A stretch of 64,000 nt of DNA, taken from Halomonas smyrnensis AAD6 (GTDB lineage Bacteria; Pseudomonadota; Gammaproteobacteria; Pseudomonadales; Halomonadaceae). Positions within the stretch are counted from its first letter, which is position 1. Each line of letters opens with the position of its first letter. The stretch lies in NCBI RefSeq assembly GCF_000265245.1, contig NZ_AJKS02000002.1, forward strand, positions 1 to 64,000, given 5' to 3'. Shown here piece after piece: positions 28,634 through 40,448 of the stretch. The notes beneath the pieces are model-generated. The model saw only the letters and a list, made by a program, of their open reading frames with translations, searched no databases and was not told where the DNA came from. Position numbers and translations under genes: made by a program.

Positions 28634-30061
28634 TCAGCCCCTGGACCTTCCCGGCAGTGGACAGGGCGGCAGCCGATGTTCCAGCAGACGGGCGGCGTGC
28701 AGCACGTTCAGGTCCCGGAAGCGGGGCCCCACCAGGTGCAGGCCCACCGGCAGGCCCTGGTCATCCAGGCCGCAGGGCAAGGAAGCGGCGGGCTGCTGGG
28801 TGAGGTTGAAGGGGTAGCTGAAGGGCGTCCAGTCCATCCAGTCCCGGTAAGGTCCCTCCGGCGGCACATTGTGGCCCGCCTCGAAGGGTGCCAGCGGCAG
28901 GGTCGGAGTCACCAGCAGGTCGTATCGCTCGTGGAAGGCCTGCATGCGCGCGACGAGGCGCTCTCGCTCTCGCTGGGCGGCGAGATAGTCGCGCATCGAG
29001 ATGTCCTGGCCTCGCCGGGCGATATCCAGAAAACCAGGATCCAGGGCCGCCCGCTGCGCCTCATCCAGCCGCTCCAGCGCCTGGCTCGCACCGGCGAACC
29101 ACAGGGTGTCGAAGATCCTCCGGGGGTCCTCGAAGCCGGGATGCACCTCCTCCACGGTGGCGCCCAGCTCCCGCAACAGCCCGACGGCGCTTCGCACTCG
29201 AGCGGCGATATCCGGGGCGACGTTCACATAGCCCAGGTCCGGGCTGTAGGCGATTCGCCACCCCTTCAGGGAGGTCGGGGGCGGCGTCAGCCAGTCCTCG
29301 GTCCGAGGATTGCCCAGGTAGCCGTCGCGGGCGTCCGGCCTTGCCATGACGCTCAGCATCAGGGCACTGTCGGCCGCGGTGCGGGTCATCGGTCCAAGGT
29401 GGGAAAGGGTGCCCATGGCGCTGGCCGGCCACTGGGGCACCCAGCCGAAGGTGGGCTTGATGCCGAAGGTACCGGTAAAGCCGCAGGGAATACGGATCGA
29501 GCCGCCGGCATCGCTGCCCTGGTGCAGCAGGCCCAGGTTCAGGGCCGCCGCCGCCGCCGCGCCGCCCGAGGAACCCCCAGGCGTCAGGCGCGTGTCCCAG
29601 GGATTGCGCGTGATGCCGTGCAGGGGATTATCGGTGACCCCCTTCCAGCCGAATTCCGGGGACGTCGTCTTGCCGAGAACCACCGCACCGGCCTCCTTCA
29701 GGTGGCGACTGACCGGCGCATCGGTGTCCCAGGGCCCCTGTGGCGAGGTGGTGGTCGAGCCCAGTCGCGTCGGCATGCCTACCGTCAGGGTCAGGTCCTT
29801 GATGGTCGTCGGAACGCCATCGAGGGCGCCACAGGGGCGGCCGGCGTGCCAGCGGGCCTCGGCGTCACGAGCGGCGGCCAGGGCCCGCTCGCCATCCACA
29901 TGGGCGAAGGCGTTCACCGCCGGGTTGTCGCGCTCGATGCGTGCCAGGCAATCTTCTGTCAGCTCGACGGGCGAGAGGGCGCCACGCCGAAACAACGCCA
30001 GGGCCTCGCTGGCGCTCAGCTCGGCAAGCTCGGTGGGTGAGTCGTTGGTCGTCATGGGCAT
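28634..30061 (-). CDS. Amidase (amidase-signature family)
   Basis: 475 residues. The Ser-cisSer-Lys triad region is recognisable: VPTTIKDLT near residue 82 (Lys), then TPGGSSGGAAAAAA and GSDAGGSIRIPCGFTGTFGIKPT (nucleophile Ser). It hydrolyses an amide of unknown identity in the cytoplasm. The ATG at 30061 has AGGAGG six bases upstream and lies two bases from the previous stop, so it is the last gene of the symporter-regulator-amidohydrolase-amidase operon. Linkage with an N-carbamoyl/ureide amidohydrolase suggests a joint route for an imported nitrogen compound. Confidence 0.85.
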   Translation of the reverse strand: MPMTTNDSPTELAELSASEALALFRRGALSPVELTEDCLARIERDNPAVNAFAHVDGERALAAARDAEARWHAGRPCGALDGVPTTIKDLTLTVGMPTRLGSTTTSPQGPWDTDAPVSRHLKEAGAVVLGKTTSPEFGWKGVTDNPLHGITRNPWDTRLTPGGSSGGAAAAAALNLGLLHQGSDAGGSIRIPCGFTGTFGIKPTFGWVPQWPASAMGTLSHLGPMTRTAADSALMLSVMARPDARDGYLGNPRTEDWLTPPPTSLKGWRIAYSPDLGYVNVAPDIAARVRSAVGLLRELGATVEEVHPGFEDPRRIFDTLWFAGASQALERLDEAQRAALDPGFLDIARRGQDISMRDYLAAQRERERLVARMQAFHERYDLLVTPTLPLAPFEAGHNVPPEGPYRDWMDWTPFSYPFNLTQQPAASLPCGLDDQGLPVGLHLVGPRFRDLNVLHAARLLEHRLPPCPLPGRSRG

Positions 30062-30062
30062 G

Positions 30063-31337
30063 TCACTCCTCCTCGCTCGAGACAACGACCGCCTGTTCCA
30101 GCATGGCATGCAGCAGGACGTTACAGCCGTCATGCAGGTCCTCCGGGGTGGCGTTCTCGCTCTCGTTGTGGCTGATGCCGTTCTCGCAGGGCACGAAGAT
30201 CATCCCGGCTGGAGCGACACGCCCCAGGAAGATGGCGTCGTGGCCGGCGCCGCTGACGACCTCCAGGTGCGAGCAGCCGAGCGCCTCGGCGGCATGGCGC
30301 ACCGCCTCGACGCAGCCATCGGCGAAACGCTCGGGGGCGAAATCGGCGGTCGGCGTGAGCTCGGCGTCCAGGCCATGGCGCTGACTCGTCTCGTTCACCA
30401 CTCGGCGCAGTTCGTCGGCCATGCGCGCCAGCGTTCCGGGGTCGAGGTGACGCAGGTCGATGGTCATTCGGACCTCGCCGGGAATGACGTTGCGCGAGCC
30501 GGGATGCAGCTGCAGCGAGCCGACGGTGCCGCGGCCATGGGGCTGGTGGGCATTGGCGATGCGGTTGACGGCCTGGGTGATCTCGGCGGCGCCCAGCATG
30601 GCATCGCGGCGCAGGTCCATGGGCGTGGGGCCGGCATGAGCCTCCTGGCCGGTGAGCCTGAGGTCGAACCATTTCTGCCCCAGGGCCCCGATCACCACGC
30701 CCACGGTGTTGCCGGTATCCTCGAGGATCGGCCCCTGCTCGATATGCGCCTCGAAGAAGGCCTTGATGGCCCCGTGGTCCACGCGGTCGTCCCCGCGGTA
30801 GCCGATGGCTCCCAGGGCCTCATCGACGCGGACGCCATCGTCATCGACCTGGGCCAACATCTCGTCCAGCGCCAGCTGGCCGGTGAACGCCCCCGACCCC
30901 ATCATGCAGGGCGGGAACCGGCAGCCCTCCTCGTTGGTCCAGGCGACCACCTCGACCGGCGCCTCGGTCTGGACGCCATGGCGGTTGAGGGTACGAATGA
31001 CCTCGAGCCCGGCCAGCACTCCATAGCAGCCATCGAACTTGCCGCCGGTGGGCTGCGTGTCGATGTGGCTGCCGGTCATCACCACCGGGCTATTCGGGTC
31101 CCGCCCCGGACGCCGGGCGAAGATGTTGCCGATGGCATCGACACGAATGCTCAAGCCCTCGTCCCGGCACCAGCGAATGAACAGGTCGCGGGCCTGGCGA
31201 TCCAGCTCGGTGAGGGCCTGGCGATTGACGCCCCCCTTGGGGGTCGCCCCCAGGCTGGCGAGCTCCATCAAGGCCTGCCAAAGGCCTTCGCGATCGGTGC
31301 GCAGTGTCGCAACGGAGTCGAGTTGGGCGATAGTCAT
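30063..31337 (-). CDS. M20 family Zn-dependent amidohydrolase (allantoate/N-carbamoyl-L-amino acid hydrolase)
   Basis: 424 residues. Metal ligands are visible in TGSHIDTQPTGGKFDGCYGV (His/Asp near residue 89), NEEGCRF (Glu-Glu) and the late HNESE. The dimerisation-lid motif KAFFEAHIEQGPILE and GAGHDAIF also match the AllC/HyuC group. It cleaves a C-N bond in an N-carbamoyl amino acid or ureide, releasing ammonia. It sits between the GntR regulator and the amidase in one operon. The exact substrate cannot be read from the sequence. Confidence 0.87.
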   Translation of the reverse strand: MTIAQLDSVATLRTDREGLWQALMELASLGATPKGGVNRQALTELDRQARDLFIRWCRDEGLSIRVDAIGNIFARRPGRDPNSPVVMTGSHIDTQPTGGKFDGCYGVLAGLEVIRTLNRHGVQTEAPVEVVAWTNEEGCRFPPCMMGSGAFTGQLALDEMLAQVDDDGVRVDEALGAIGYRGDDRVDHGAIKAFFEAHIEQGPILEDTGNTVGVVIGALGQKWFDLRLTGQEAHAGPTPMDLRRDAMLGAAEITQAVNRIANAHQPHGRGTVGSLQLHPGSRNVIPGEVRMTIDLRHLDPGTLARMADELRRVVNETSQRHGLDAELTPTADFAPERFADGCVEAVRHAAEALGCSHLEVVSGAGHDAIFLGRVAPAGMIFVPCENGISHNESENATPEDLHDGCNVLLHAMLEQAVVVSSEEE

Positions 31338-31381
31338 GCATGTTCCTCGTTGTCATTGTGATGGGCAATCGGAGCGCGGCC

Positions 31382-32200
31382 TCAGCGCCCCGGATCGACG
31401 AGCCGCAGCAGGGGCGAGGCATCGGCCGCCGTGGTGAGAGCGTCCTGGGAAATCAGCATCTGGTCGGCCACTTCCGCCTCCAGGGCCGACATGTGGAACT
31501 CGGCATCGCGCATGTGCTCGTCCATCAGCCGCCGCACCCGCTCGACGTCCTCGGCACGGAAGGCCTCGACCAGCTCCCGGTGATAGCGGTGATTGGCCTC
31601 ATCGAACTGCTTGCGCTCGGGCAAGTAGGCCTTCTTGACCACCACCAGATCGCGCAGCATGTCGTTGAGGAAGCGGCACATGAAGGCCAGCAGCGGGTTG
31701 GGACAGGCTCGGGCCAACAGGTTGTGGAACTCCAGTTCGAGGAATCGCTGGCGTCGCTGATCCTCTTCGCCCAGCTGATGGCATTCGCACGCCGTCATGT
31801 TGTCCTCCAGGCGGGTCAGCGCTTCCTCGTTCAACCGGCCGACGACGGAGACCGCCATCTCCACCTCCAGCAAGCGGCGCAGCTGATAGACCTGATGGCC
31901 ATCCAGCGACCGGAAATGCAGGAAGTTACGCAGCATGCGACTGGCCGGCTCCATGCTCGGCGTGCGCAGGATCGCGCCGCCACCTGGCCCGGTCTTGAGG
32001 GCGATCAGGCCTTCCACCTCGAGGATCTTGAGAGCCTCGCGCACGGTTCCCTTGGCGCATCCATAGAGTTCCATCAGGGTCTTCTCGTTGGGCAGGCGGT
32101 CGCCCTCTGTCAGTCCCTCGGTGGCGATCCAGCGCTTGATATCATCGCTGATCAGCTCGGCCAGCTTCTGGCGACGACGCGGGGATGGCGTCTGACTCAT
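31382..32200 (-). CDS. FadR-type GntR regulator (FCD domain)
   Basis: 272 residues. The N-terminal winged helix contains GDRLPNEKTLMELYGCAKGTVREALKILEVEGLI (read in two parts: GDRLPNEKTLMEL and TVREALKILEVEGLI). The C-terminal helical FCD ligand-binding domain carries EFHNLLARACPN and the late HRELVEAFRAEDVERVRRLM with His/Asp metal ligands. It lies inside the operon, after the symporter and before the amidohydrolase, and so probably senses the transported compound or its product and controls its own operon via the palindrome at 34122. Confidence 0.88.
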   Translation of the reverse strand: MSQTPSPRRRQKLAELISDDIKRWIATEGLTEGDRLPNEKTLMELYGCAKGTVREALKILEVEGLIALKTGPGGGAILRTPSMEPASRMLRNFLHFRSLDGHQVYQLRRLLEVEMAVSVVGRLNEEALTRLEDNMTACECHQLGEEDQRRQRFLELEFHNLLARACPNPLLAFMCRFLNDMLRDLVVVKKAYLPERKQFDEANHRYHRELVEAFRAEDVERVRRLMDEHMRDAEFHMSALEAEVADQMLISQDALTTAADASPLLRLVDPGR

Positions 32201-32250
32201 GCAAGATTCCTTGTGATATGGGGCCTGCCGTCAGGCCCCTGGCTATGGGA

Positions 32251-33777
32251 TCAACGGGTCGAGACGGCCTCGCCGGCAGCATGGCCTTCGTCTTCGAGAC
32301 GTTCCGGGTGGAACTCGGCGTCGTAGTCCCGGCGCGCCTCGGCGAAGCGCTCGACCACCTCAGGATCGCGGCGCTCCAGCAGCAGGCTCAGGCCGACGAA
32401 CAGCCCACCGTTGACCAACAGCCCCCAGATGCCGGCGTGCAGGCCGAGAGGATTGCTGACGCTGGCGCCATAGGTGAGGACCAGCACGCTGGCGACACCG
32501 CCGATCAGCCCCCAGAAGGCGGCCATGGGGTGCGCCCGGCGCCAGGTGATGGCCCCGAGGGTAGGCACGATCAACTGGGCGGTGCCGGCCAAGGCGGCGA
32601 TGCCGATGGTCACCAGCAGACCGGGCACGGTCAGGGCCATGATGTAGGCGGCCAGCGAGAAGCCCACCAGCGACAGCCGGCCCACGGTGACGATGCGGGC
32701 CTGGGTCGCCCGACGGTTCACGTAGCGCTGGTAGATGTCCATGGTCACCACCGTGGACACCGCATGGATCTGTGAATTGGCCGTGGACATGGCGGCGGCG
32801 GCGCCGGCGGCCATGATCAAGGAGGCCAGCAGGTAGGGGGCATAGTTCATCAGCATGACCGGCAGGATCTGGTCGGCATTTTCCAGGCCCGGCTCGAGCA
32901 GCACGCCGGTATAGCCGGTCAGCACCGAGCCGAAGTAGGCCAGGGCGGCGAAGCCCAGCAGGAAGGGCATCAGGTTGAACAGCCGGCCGCTCTTCACCGA
33001 GTACATGCGCAGCCAGATCTGCGGCCCCATGAAGGCGCCGATGGCCACGATGACGAACAGCGAGAACCACATGCTGTAGCCCATGTTGCCGTTGGGCCCC
33101 GGCAGGGTCAGGTGTGCGGGCGACGACTGCTGCAACTGGGCGAACATCGCCGCGGGCCCTCCCACCTGGCCGGAGATGTAATAGCCGGCGAACATCATGC
33201 CGAAGAACAACAGGGCGCCGTAGATCACGTCCGTCCAGGCGATGGCGCGAATCCCGCCGATCCAGACATAGACGATGATGATGAAGTAGAACAGCAGGGC
33301 GGCGAGCCAGAAGGGCACGACCCCGCCGGAGGCGACCTCGATGAGGTAGGCCCCGCCGGTCAGCTGGATCTGCAGGTAGGGCACGGTGAACACCAGGGTG
33401 ATCACGGCGACCAGGACGCGCAGGGCCTCGCTGTTGTAGAAGTCGCCCATCAGGTCGGAGGGCGTCAGATAGTCGAAACGCTTGCCCAGGAACCAGACCC
33501 GCTTGCCGATCCAGTAGTACATGAAGCCGAACAGCAGGTTCCACGCCAGGGCCGTCAAGTAGACGGGGCCACTGGTGTAGAAGGTGGCATTGGATCCCAG
33601 GAAGGCGAAGGCGCTCCACCAGGTGGCGGCCACCGTGAAGAACACGGCGATGCTGCCCATGGCACGGCCCTGGACGAAGAAGTCCTCGCTGGTGTCCTGG
33701 GACTGCCGTGACGAGACGACGCCCACGATCAACGGGATGATCATGAAGGCGGCGATGATCAGGATGCTACCGGTCAT
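32251..33777 (-). CDS. Sodium:solute symporter (SSS family)
   Basis: 508 residues, about 13 membrane segments. SSS features are DTSEDFFVQGRAMG near the N-terminus, FTVAATWWSAFAFLGSNATF, and AAAAMSTANSQIHAVST, the sodium-site helix. It presumably imports the substrate of the downstream amidohydrolase and amidase with Na+. The ATG at 33777 overlaps the stop of the small upstream membrane gene (ATGA). Upstream extensions to 33879 belong to that gene's region. Confidence 0.9.
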   Translation of the reverse strand: MTGSILIIAAFMIIPLIVGVVSSRQSQDTSEDFFVQGRAMGSIAVFFTVAATWWSAFAFLGSNATFYTSGPVYLTALAWNLLFGFMYYWIGKRVWFLGKRFDYLTPSDLMGDFYNSEALRVLVAVITLVFTVPYLQIQLTGGAYLIEVASGGVVPFWLAALLFYFIIIVYVWIGGIRAIAWTDVIYGALLFFGMMFAGYYISGQVGGPAAMFAQLQQSSPAHLTLPGPNGNMGYSMWFSLFVIVAIGAFMGPQIWLRMYSVKSGRLFNLMPFLLGFAALAYFGSVLTGYTGVLLEPGLENADQILPVMLMNYAPYLLASLIMAAGAAAAMSTANSQIHAVSTVVTMDIYQRYVNRRATQARIVTVGRLSLVGFSLAAYIMALTVPGLLVTIGIAALAGTAQLIVPTLGAITWRRAHPMAAFWGLIGGVASVLVLTYGASVSNPLGLHAGIWGLLVNGGLFVGLSLLLERRDPEVVERFAEARRDYDAEFHPERLEDEGHAAGEAVSTR

Positions 33778-34031
33778 GATGCGGCCTCCTCGACGCGGGG
33801 ACGGGCACTCGGCGCGGAACGGCTGCTCCCCCAGTGAGTGAGATAGGCCACCAGGAACAGGGCGGTGAGAAAGGCCCACCAGCCGAGGCTCCAGAGCAGC
33901 AAGAAGGGTATGCCCATGACCATGGGCTCGATCTGGTTGGCTACCAGGATCATCGGACTCTCGAGCATCACGAAGCCCAGCAACATGCCGCCGTAGATGG
34001 CGAGCTTCCGGGAGCGGAAGGTCTTTCTCAT
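33774..34031 (-). CDS. Small two-helix membrane protein (DUF3311-like) paired with the symporter
   Basis: 85 residues with two hydrophobic segments (LAIYGGMLLGFVMLESPMIL and the PFLLLWSLGWWAFLTALFLV region). Small proteins of this kind often precede SSS symporters and may be accessory subunits. The ATG at 34031 has AGGGGA eight bases upstream; its stop overlaps the symporter start. It is the first gene of the five-gene operon. Assignment to DUF3311 is from memory of the pattern. Confidence 0.7.
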   Translation of the reverse strand: MRKTFRSRKLAIYGGMLLGFVMLESPMILVANQIEPMVMGIPFLLLWSLGWWAFLTALFLVAYLTHWGSSRSAPSARPRVEEAAS

Positions 34032-34360
34032 CGTGTATCCCCTTGTTCTGTTTGGATGGGACGGTGCGACCCCGATGGCCATGGCCGGTCGGGAGAGATC
34101 ATGCAGGCGATGAATCAATTATTGTATTTATACGAATAAATATAACAGTTAGTCACTCCCCCATTCCTTGTCAAGCAGGATGTGCGCAGGCAGGCGTGGC
34201 TCGAGGATCTGACCGCCCGGTCACGGTGACACCACGCCGACTCCCGGTGAAGCGACCGAAAGCGATGAATTCGGCCCCGGATACCCCAGCCAACGAGTCC
34301 AGATGCCCGGCTTGAGATGCCCTTCTGCCCTGCCAGAGTGACCACCGAACGACGGCGATC
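34032..34360. other. Intergenic region with AT-rich promoter segment
   Basis: A 329-base gap between two minus-strand genes. The AT-rich stretch 34110-34150 is the likely promoter and operator of the symporter operon. I see no ORF, RNA gene or convincing terminator in 34160-34360. Confidence 0.6.
34122..34136. promoter_or_regulatory. Candidate operator for the GntR regulator
   Basis: TTGTATTTATACGAA is a near-perfect inverted repeat centred on GTAT/ATAC, about 90 bases before the first gene of the operon. FadR-type regulators bind short palindromes with G-T and A-C half-sites; the link to the operon's own regulator is inferred from position. Confidence 0.45.
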
Positions 34361-35281
34361 TCACTGCCTCACCAAACGCCCCAGCTCCTCGAGGTAGCTC
34401 TCCAGCACCAGGTTGGGCGGCGCCCCCTTGCGGGTAATCGCGCTGTAGCGGGTGACATAGCGGCAGGACTCGGGATTCAGCGCCCGCATTCGCCCGTCGC
34501 GCACCCAGCGCGCGGCGTAATGGGTCGGCAGGTAGCCGATGTAACGGCCGGACAGGATCAGGAAGGCGATGCCTTCGCGATCGGTGGCCGAGGCGGTCGC
34601 CCTGAGCGGCTCATGCAGCGCCTTGATCTCCGGCGCCTGGGCGTAGGCCGGCACCACCGCATCGCAGTCGGCCAGCCGCTCCCGCGTCGCCTCGCCGGCC
34701 TCGAACAGCGGATGACCCGCTGCGCAATACAGCCGGGAGTGCTCCTCGTAGAGTGACAGATACTCGAGGCCGGGCAGGGTCTTGAGCGCCGGAATCACGC
34801 CGGTATGCAGGCGGCCGTCCAGCACCGCCAGCTCGATATCGCTGGGCGGAATCATGCGGATGTTGATGTGCACCTCGGGCCCGCGCTCCTTGAGCGCGCT
34901 GAGCGCATCGGTGATGTGCATCTCCGGCATGGTCACCAGGTTGTCGGTGATGCCGATGTTGAGCTCGCCCTTGAGCCGGGCATGCAGGCCATTGACCCGG
35001 GTGCGAAACCCTTCCACCGCGGCCTGCAGCTGCAGGGTGGCCTCATAGACCTCGGCGCCTTCGTCGGTCAGGGCGAAGCCGCTGCGGCCGCGCTGGCAGA
35101 GCCGCAGGCCGAGCCGCGCTTCCAGGTCGTTCATGGCCATGCTGATCGCCGCGCGGCTGATGTTGAGCTCCACCTCGGCGGCGGAAAAACCGCCACATTC
35201 CACGACCTTGCGGTATATACGCAGCAGGCGCAGATCGGCATCGCTGGGCTGGCCCGACAGGGCCTGTTTGCGGGTCGGCAT
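34361..35281 (-). CDS. LysR-type regulator, divergent from the transaminase genes
   Basis: 306 residues. The N-terminal helix-turn-helix is in VVECGGFSAAEVELNISRAAIS, followed by the effector domain from about residue 80 (LNIGITDNLVTMPEMHITDAL). The ATG at 35281 is chosen because GGAGA precedes it at eight bases; the upstream ATG at 35329 has no such site. Transcribed away from the transaminase/dehydrogenase pair, it is the likely activator of those genes. The arrangement resembles bauR-bauA of Pseudomonas aeruginosa, as I recall it. Confidence 0.85.
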   Translation of the reverse strand: MPTRKQALSGQPSDADLRLLRIYRKVVECGGFSAAEVELNISRAAISMAMNDLEARLGLRLCQRGRSGFALTDEGAEVYEATLQLQAAVEGFRTRVNGLHARLKGELNIGITDNLVTMPEMHITDALSALKERGPEVHINIRMIPPSDIELAVLDGRLHTGVIPALKTLPGLEYLSLYEEHSRLYCAAGHPLFEAGEATRERLADCDAVVPAYAQAPEIKALHEPLRATASATDREGIAFLILSGRYIGYLPTHYAARWVRDGRMRALNPESCRYVTRYSAITRKGAPPNLVLESYLEELGRLVRQ

Positions 35282-35337
35282 GGCACGGCTCTCCGGTGGA
35301 GGACGTTCGTCGTGGAGGGGATCGGACATCGAAGCAA

Positions 35338-35385
35338 AAGTTAACCAAATGCTTTCATGAGATTAAAGATATCCAGATTTAACTT
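35338..35385. promoter_or_regulatory. Divergent promoter with inverted AAGTTAA/TTAACTT
   Basis: AAGTTAA (35338-35344) and TTAACTT (35379-35385) are perfect inverted repeats 34 bases apart in the AT-rich region between the LysR gene and the transaminase gene. This is a plausible LysR binding region; internal T-N11-A motifs are too common in AT-rich DNA to decide. Confidence 0.45.
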
Positions 35386-35462
35386 ATCAACTCACGGACC
35401 TACCTTTGCCCTACCACGACCCGCAACGACCTGAAAACGGCCTATCGACGAGGGATGCCACC

Positions 35463-36806
<1,344 letters not shown>

Positions 36807-36840
36807 CGCCTTCACCACCACCGCTACCGAGAGGACCTCC

Positions 36841-38331
<1,491 letters not shown>

Positions 38332-38356
38332 ACGGCCCGAGCCATCCAGCGAGACG

Positions 38357-38386
38357 CCGAACCGGGACGCCCGGTTCGGCTTTCTT
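38357..38386 (+). terminator. Rho-independent terminator
   Basis: CCGAACCGGG (38357-38366) pairs perfectly with CCCGGTTCGG (38370-38379) around a three-base loop, followed by CTTTCTT. It ends the transaminase-dehydrogenase transcript, four bases before the stop of the convergent dehydrogenase gene. Confidence 0.85.
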
Positions 38387-38389
38387 GGG

Positions 38390-39421
38390 TCAGGGCACCA
38401 GCACGACGGCGCCGGACAGGCGCCCGGCACGCAGGTCGTCGAGGGCGCGATTGGCGTCTTCCAGCGGATAGGCGACGGTCTCGGTGCGAATCGGCACCTG
38501 CGGCGCCAGGGCGAGAAACTCCTCGCCGTCGCGGCGCGTGAGATTGGCCACCGACCTGACGCTGCGTTCCTGCCACAGCAGCCGGTAGGGAAAGGACGGG
38601 ATATCGCTCATGTGGATGCCGCCGGAGACCACGGTGCCGCCGGGGCGCACGTGGGACAGCGCGATCGGCACCAGCTCGCCCACCGGAGCGAACAGCAGGG
38701 CGGCATCCAGCGGCTCGGGCGGTACCTCGTCGCTGCCGCCCACCCAGGCGGCACCGAGGCGCCGGGCGAAGGCCTGAGCCTCGCGGTCGCCGGGGCGAGT
38801 GAAGGCGTAGAGGATCTGGCCACGGGAGTGCGCCAGCTGGGCCAGGATATGCGCCGCGGCGCCGAAGCCGTAGAGGCCCAGCCGGCGAGGTTCGTCGCCG
38901 CCGGCCAGCCGCCAGGTGCGATAGCCGATCAGGCCCGCGCACAGCAGCGGCGCGGCGGCCCGGGCATCTTCGACGCCGAGCGCGAAGCAGTAGCGGGCGT
39001 CGGCCACGCAGTACTCGGCGTAGCCGCCGTCGCGGGTGTAACCGGTGAACTCGGCGCGCTCGCAGAGGTTCTCGCGCCCGGCCCGGCAGGGCTCGCACAC
39101 GCCGCAGGTCCAGCCCAGCCAGGGCACGCCGACCCGCTGGCCTCTTTCAAGCCCGGTCTCAAGCCCTGTCTCGGGCCCTGTCTCAAGCCCCGAGACGCCC
39201 TCCCCCAGCGCATCCACCTCGCCGACGATCTCGTGGCCGGGCACCAGCGGCAGCCGGGGATGCTCGAGCTCGCCGTCGACCACGTGCAGATCGGTGCGGC
39301 ATACCCCGCAGGCCAGCACCCGGACCCTAACCTCGCCGGGGCCGGGCTCGGGCATCGGCACGCGCTCTAGGCGAAGCGGCTGGTTCGCGGCGTGCAGGCG
39401 CATGGCGCGCATCTCGCTCAT
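38390..39421 (-). CDS. Zinc-dependent alcohol dehydrogenase (MDR family)
   Basis: 343 residues. The catalytic zinc site is in LACGVCRTDLHVVDGE (near residue 37) and GHEIVGEV; structural zinc cysteines are in WTCGVCEPCRAGRENLCERAEF. A Rossmann motif GLYGFGAAAHI (one Gly replaced by Ala) is near 175. It probably oxidises a hydrophobic or aromatic alcohol. The ATG at 39421 has AGGA seven bases upstream. Between the catalytic GHE region and the structural zinc lobe is a run LETGPETGLETGLERG, from a 12-bp tandem DNA repeat, which enlarges a loop normally short in this family. Confidence 0.85.
   Translation of the reverse strand: MSEMRAMRLHAANQPLRLERVPMPEPGPGEVRVRVLACGVCRTDLHVVDGELEHPRLPLVPGHEIVGEVDALGEGVSGLETGPETGLETGLERGQRVGVPWLGWTCGVCEPCRAGRENLCERAEFTGYTRDGGYAEYCVADARYCFALGVEDARAAAPLLCAGLIGYRTWRLAGGDEPRRLGLYGFGAAAHILAQLAHSRGQILYAFTRPGDREAQAFARRLGAAWVGGSDEVPPEPLDAALLFAPVGELVPIALSHVRPGGTVVSGGIHMSDIPSFPYRLLWQERSVRSVANLTRRDGEEFLALAPQVPIRTETVAYPLEDANRALDDLRAGRLSGAVVLVP
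39148..39195 (-). repeat. 12-bp in-frame tandem repeat in the alcohol dehydrogenase
   Basis: Four imperfect copies of a 12-bp unit (AAGCCCGGTCTC, AAGCCCTGTCTC, GGGCCCTGTCTC, AAGCCCCGAGAC) encode TGxE-type tetrapeptides. Copy-number change would remain in frame. Confidence 0.8.
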
Positions 39422-39493
39422 GGCAGGTTCCTCGTGCGGCTCACCTCCCGAGCATAGCGCAGCCACCCATCCCCCCTCGGTCTTAGCGAGGTC

Positions 39494-39616
39494 TGAAAAG
39501 TCGGCGAGCGAAGGCTAGACAAGGCGAAAATCAGAGAAAGGCCGGAGTTTACGAGCCGTAAATGAGGACCTTGAGCTGATTTTTAACGCCGTATAGCCGA
39601 GCGCAGACACTTTTCA
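39494..39616. repeat. Dispersed palindromic repeat, copy 1
   Basis: About 123 bp bounded by TGAAAAGT and ACTTTTCA. Inside is a long imperfect palindrome: AAAATC pairs with GATTTTT, GGCTAGAC with GTATAGCC, and the centre is TTTACG/CGTAAA. It is about 85 percent identical by eye to 40793-40913, in the same orientation. It ends one base before the stop codon of the DUF2797 gene. It has the character of a MITE or REP-like element with no coding capacity. Confidence 0.85.
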
Positions 39617-39617
39617 C

Positions 39618-40448
39618 CTAGGCTTCGACCGTGACCTCATAGCCCGTAAACTTGCGCAGGTTGATCACGCCGCTGTCGAGAATCAGGTACTGGCCCTTGA
39701 TGCCGAGCAGGGTGCCCGCGACCTCGGGCTGCTTGTCGAAGTTGTGGGAGACCACCTTGGTGGGATGCTCGAGCACCGGGTACTCGAAGGCCCTGGGCGT
39801 GGCGTCGACCTCGCGGATGGCGTCATGACCGAAGCGCTCGCGCAGTGCGAGCAGCCCCGGCGCGAGGCGTTCGAGCAGGCGGTCGCGCTCGCCGGGAAGA
39901 TCCAGCTCCATGGCCTCGCCCTTGAGCATGGCGCGCCAGTTGGTGCGATCCGAGACCTCGTCCTTGAACAGCACCTCGACGAAGCCGGACTGCTGACGGG
40001 TATCGACCTCGAGGATCGGCAGCGCCTGGACGGCGCCCTGGTCGAGCCAGCGGGTCGGCACCTGGGTATCGCGGGTGATGCCGACCTTGAGCCCGGAGGC
40101 GTTGGCCAGATACACCACATGGGGCCGGAAGCAGTGGGTCTCGCCCCAGCTCGGCTCGCGGCAGGTGCCCTGGAAGTAGTGGCACTGCTCGGGCTTCATG
40201 ATGCAGCTGTCGCAGCGGGCGAGCTTCTTGAAGCAGGGATAGCAGTGGCCCTGGCCGAAGCTCTTCTTCGTCGCCCGACCGCAGTGGGTGCAGGCGATGG
40301 CGCCGCTCCAGGTCAGCCGCAGCGGCCGACCGAGCCGGGCATTGAGGTCGAGGCGCTCGTCGCCGGCGCGCAGCGTGTAGCGCACCGGGGCGCCCGGCTC
40401 GACGGCCATCTTGGTCAGACAGCCCGTCAGGGCGACGGCATCAGTCAC
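39618..40448 (-). CDS. DUF2797 zinc-ribbon protein
   Basis: 276 residues. A cluster of cysteines fills residues 53-100: ACTHCGRATKKSFGQGHCY, FKKLARCDSCIM, EQCHYFQGTC and ETHCF, typical of DUF2797. KVGITRDTQVPTRWLDQGA follows, which resembles a GIY-YIG-like nuclease fold segment. The function is unknown. The start is a GTG at 40448 overlapping the yeaC stop. The gene ends directly against a copy of the dispersed repeat. Confidence 0.8.
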   Translation of the reverse strand: MTDAVALTGCLTKMAVEPGAPVRYTLRAGDERLDLNARLGRPLRLTWSGAIACTHCGRATKKSFGQGHCYPCFKKLARCDSCIMKPEQCHYFQGTCREPSWGETHCFRPHVVYLANASGLKVGITRDTQVPTRWLDQGAVQALPILEVDTRQQSGFVEVLFKDEVSDRTNWRAMLKGEAMELDLPGERDRLLERLAPGLLALRERFGHDAIREVDATPRAFEYPVLEHPTKVVSHNFDKQPEVAGTLLGIKGQYLILDSGVINLRKFTGYEVTVEA

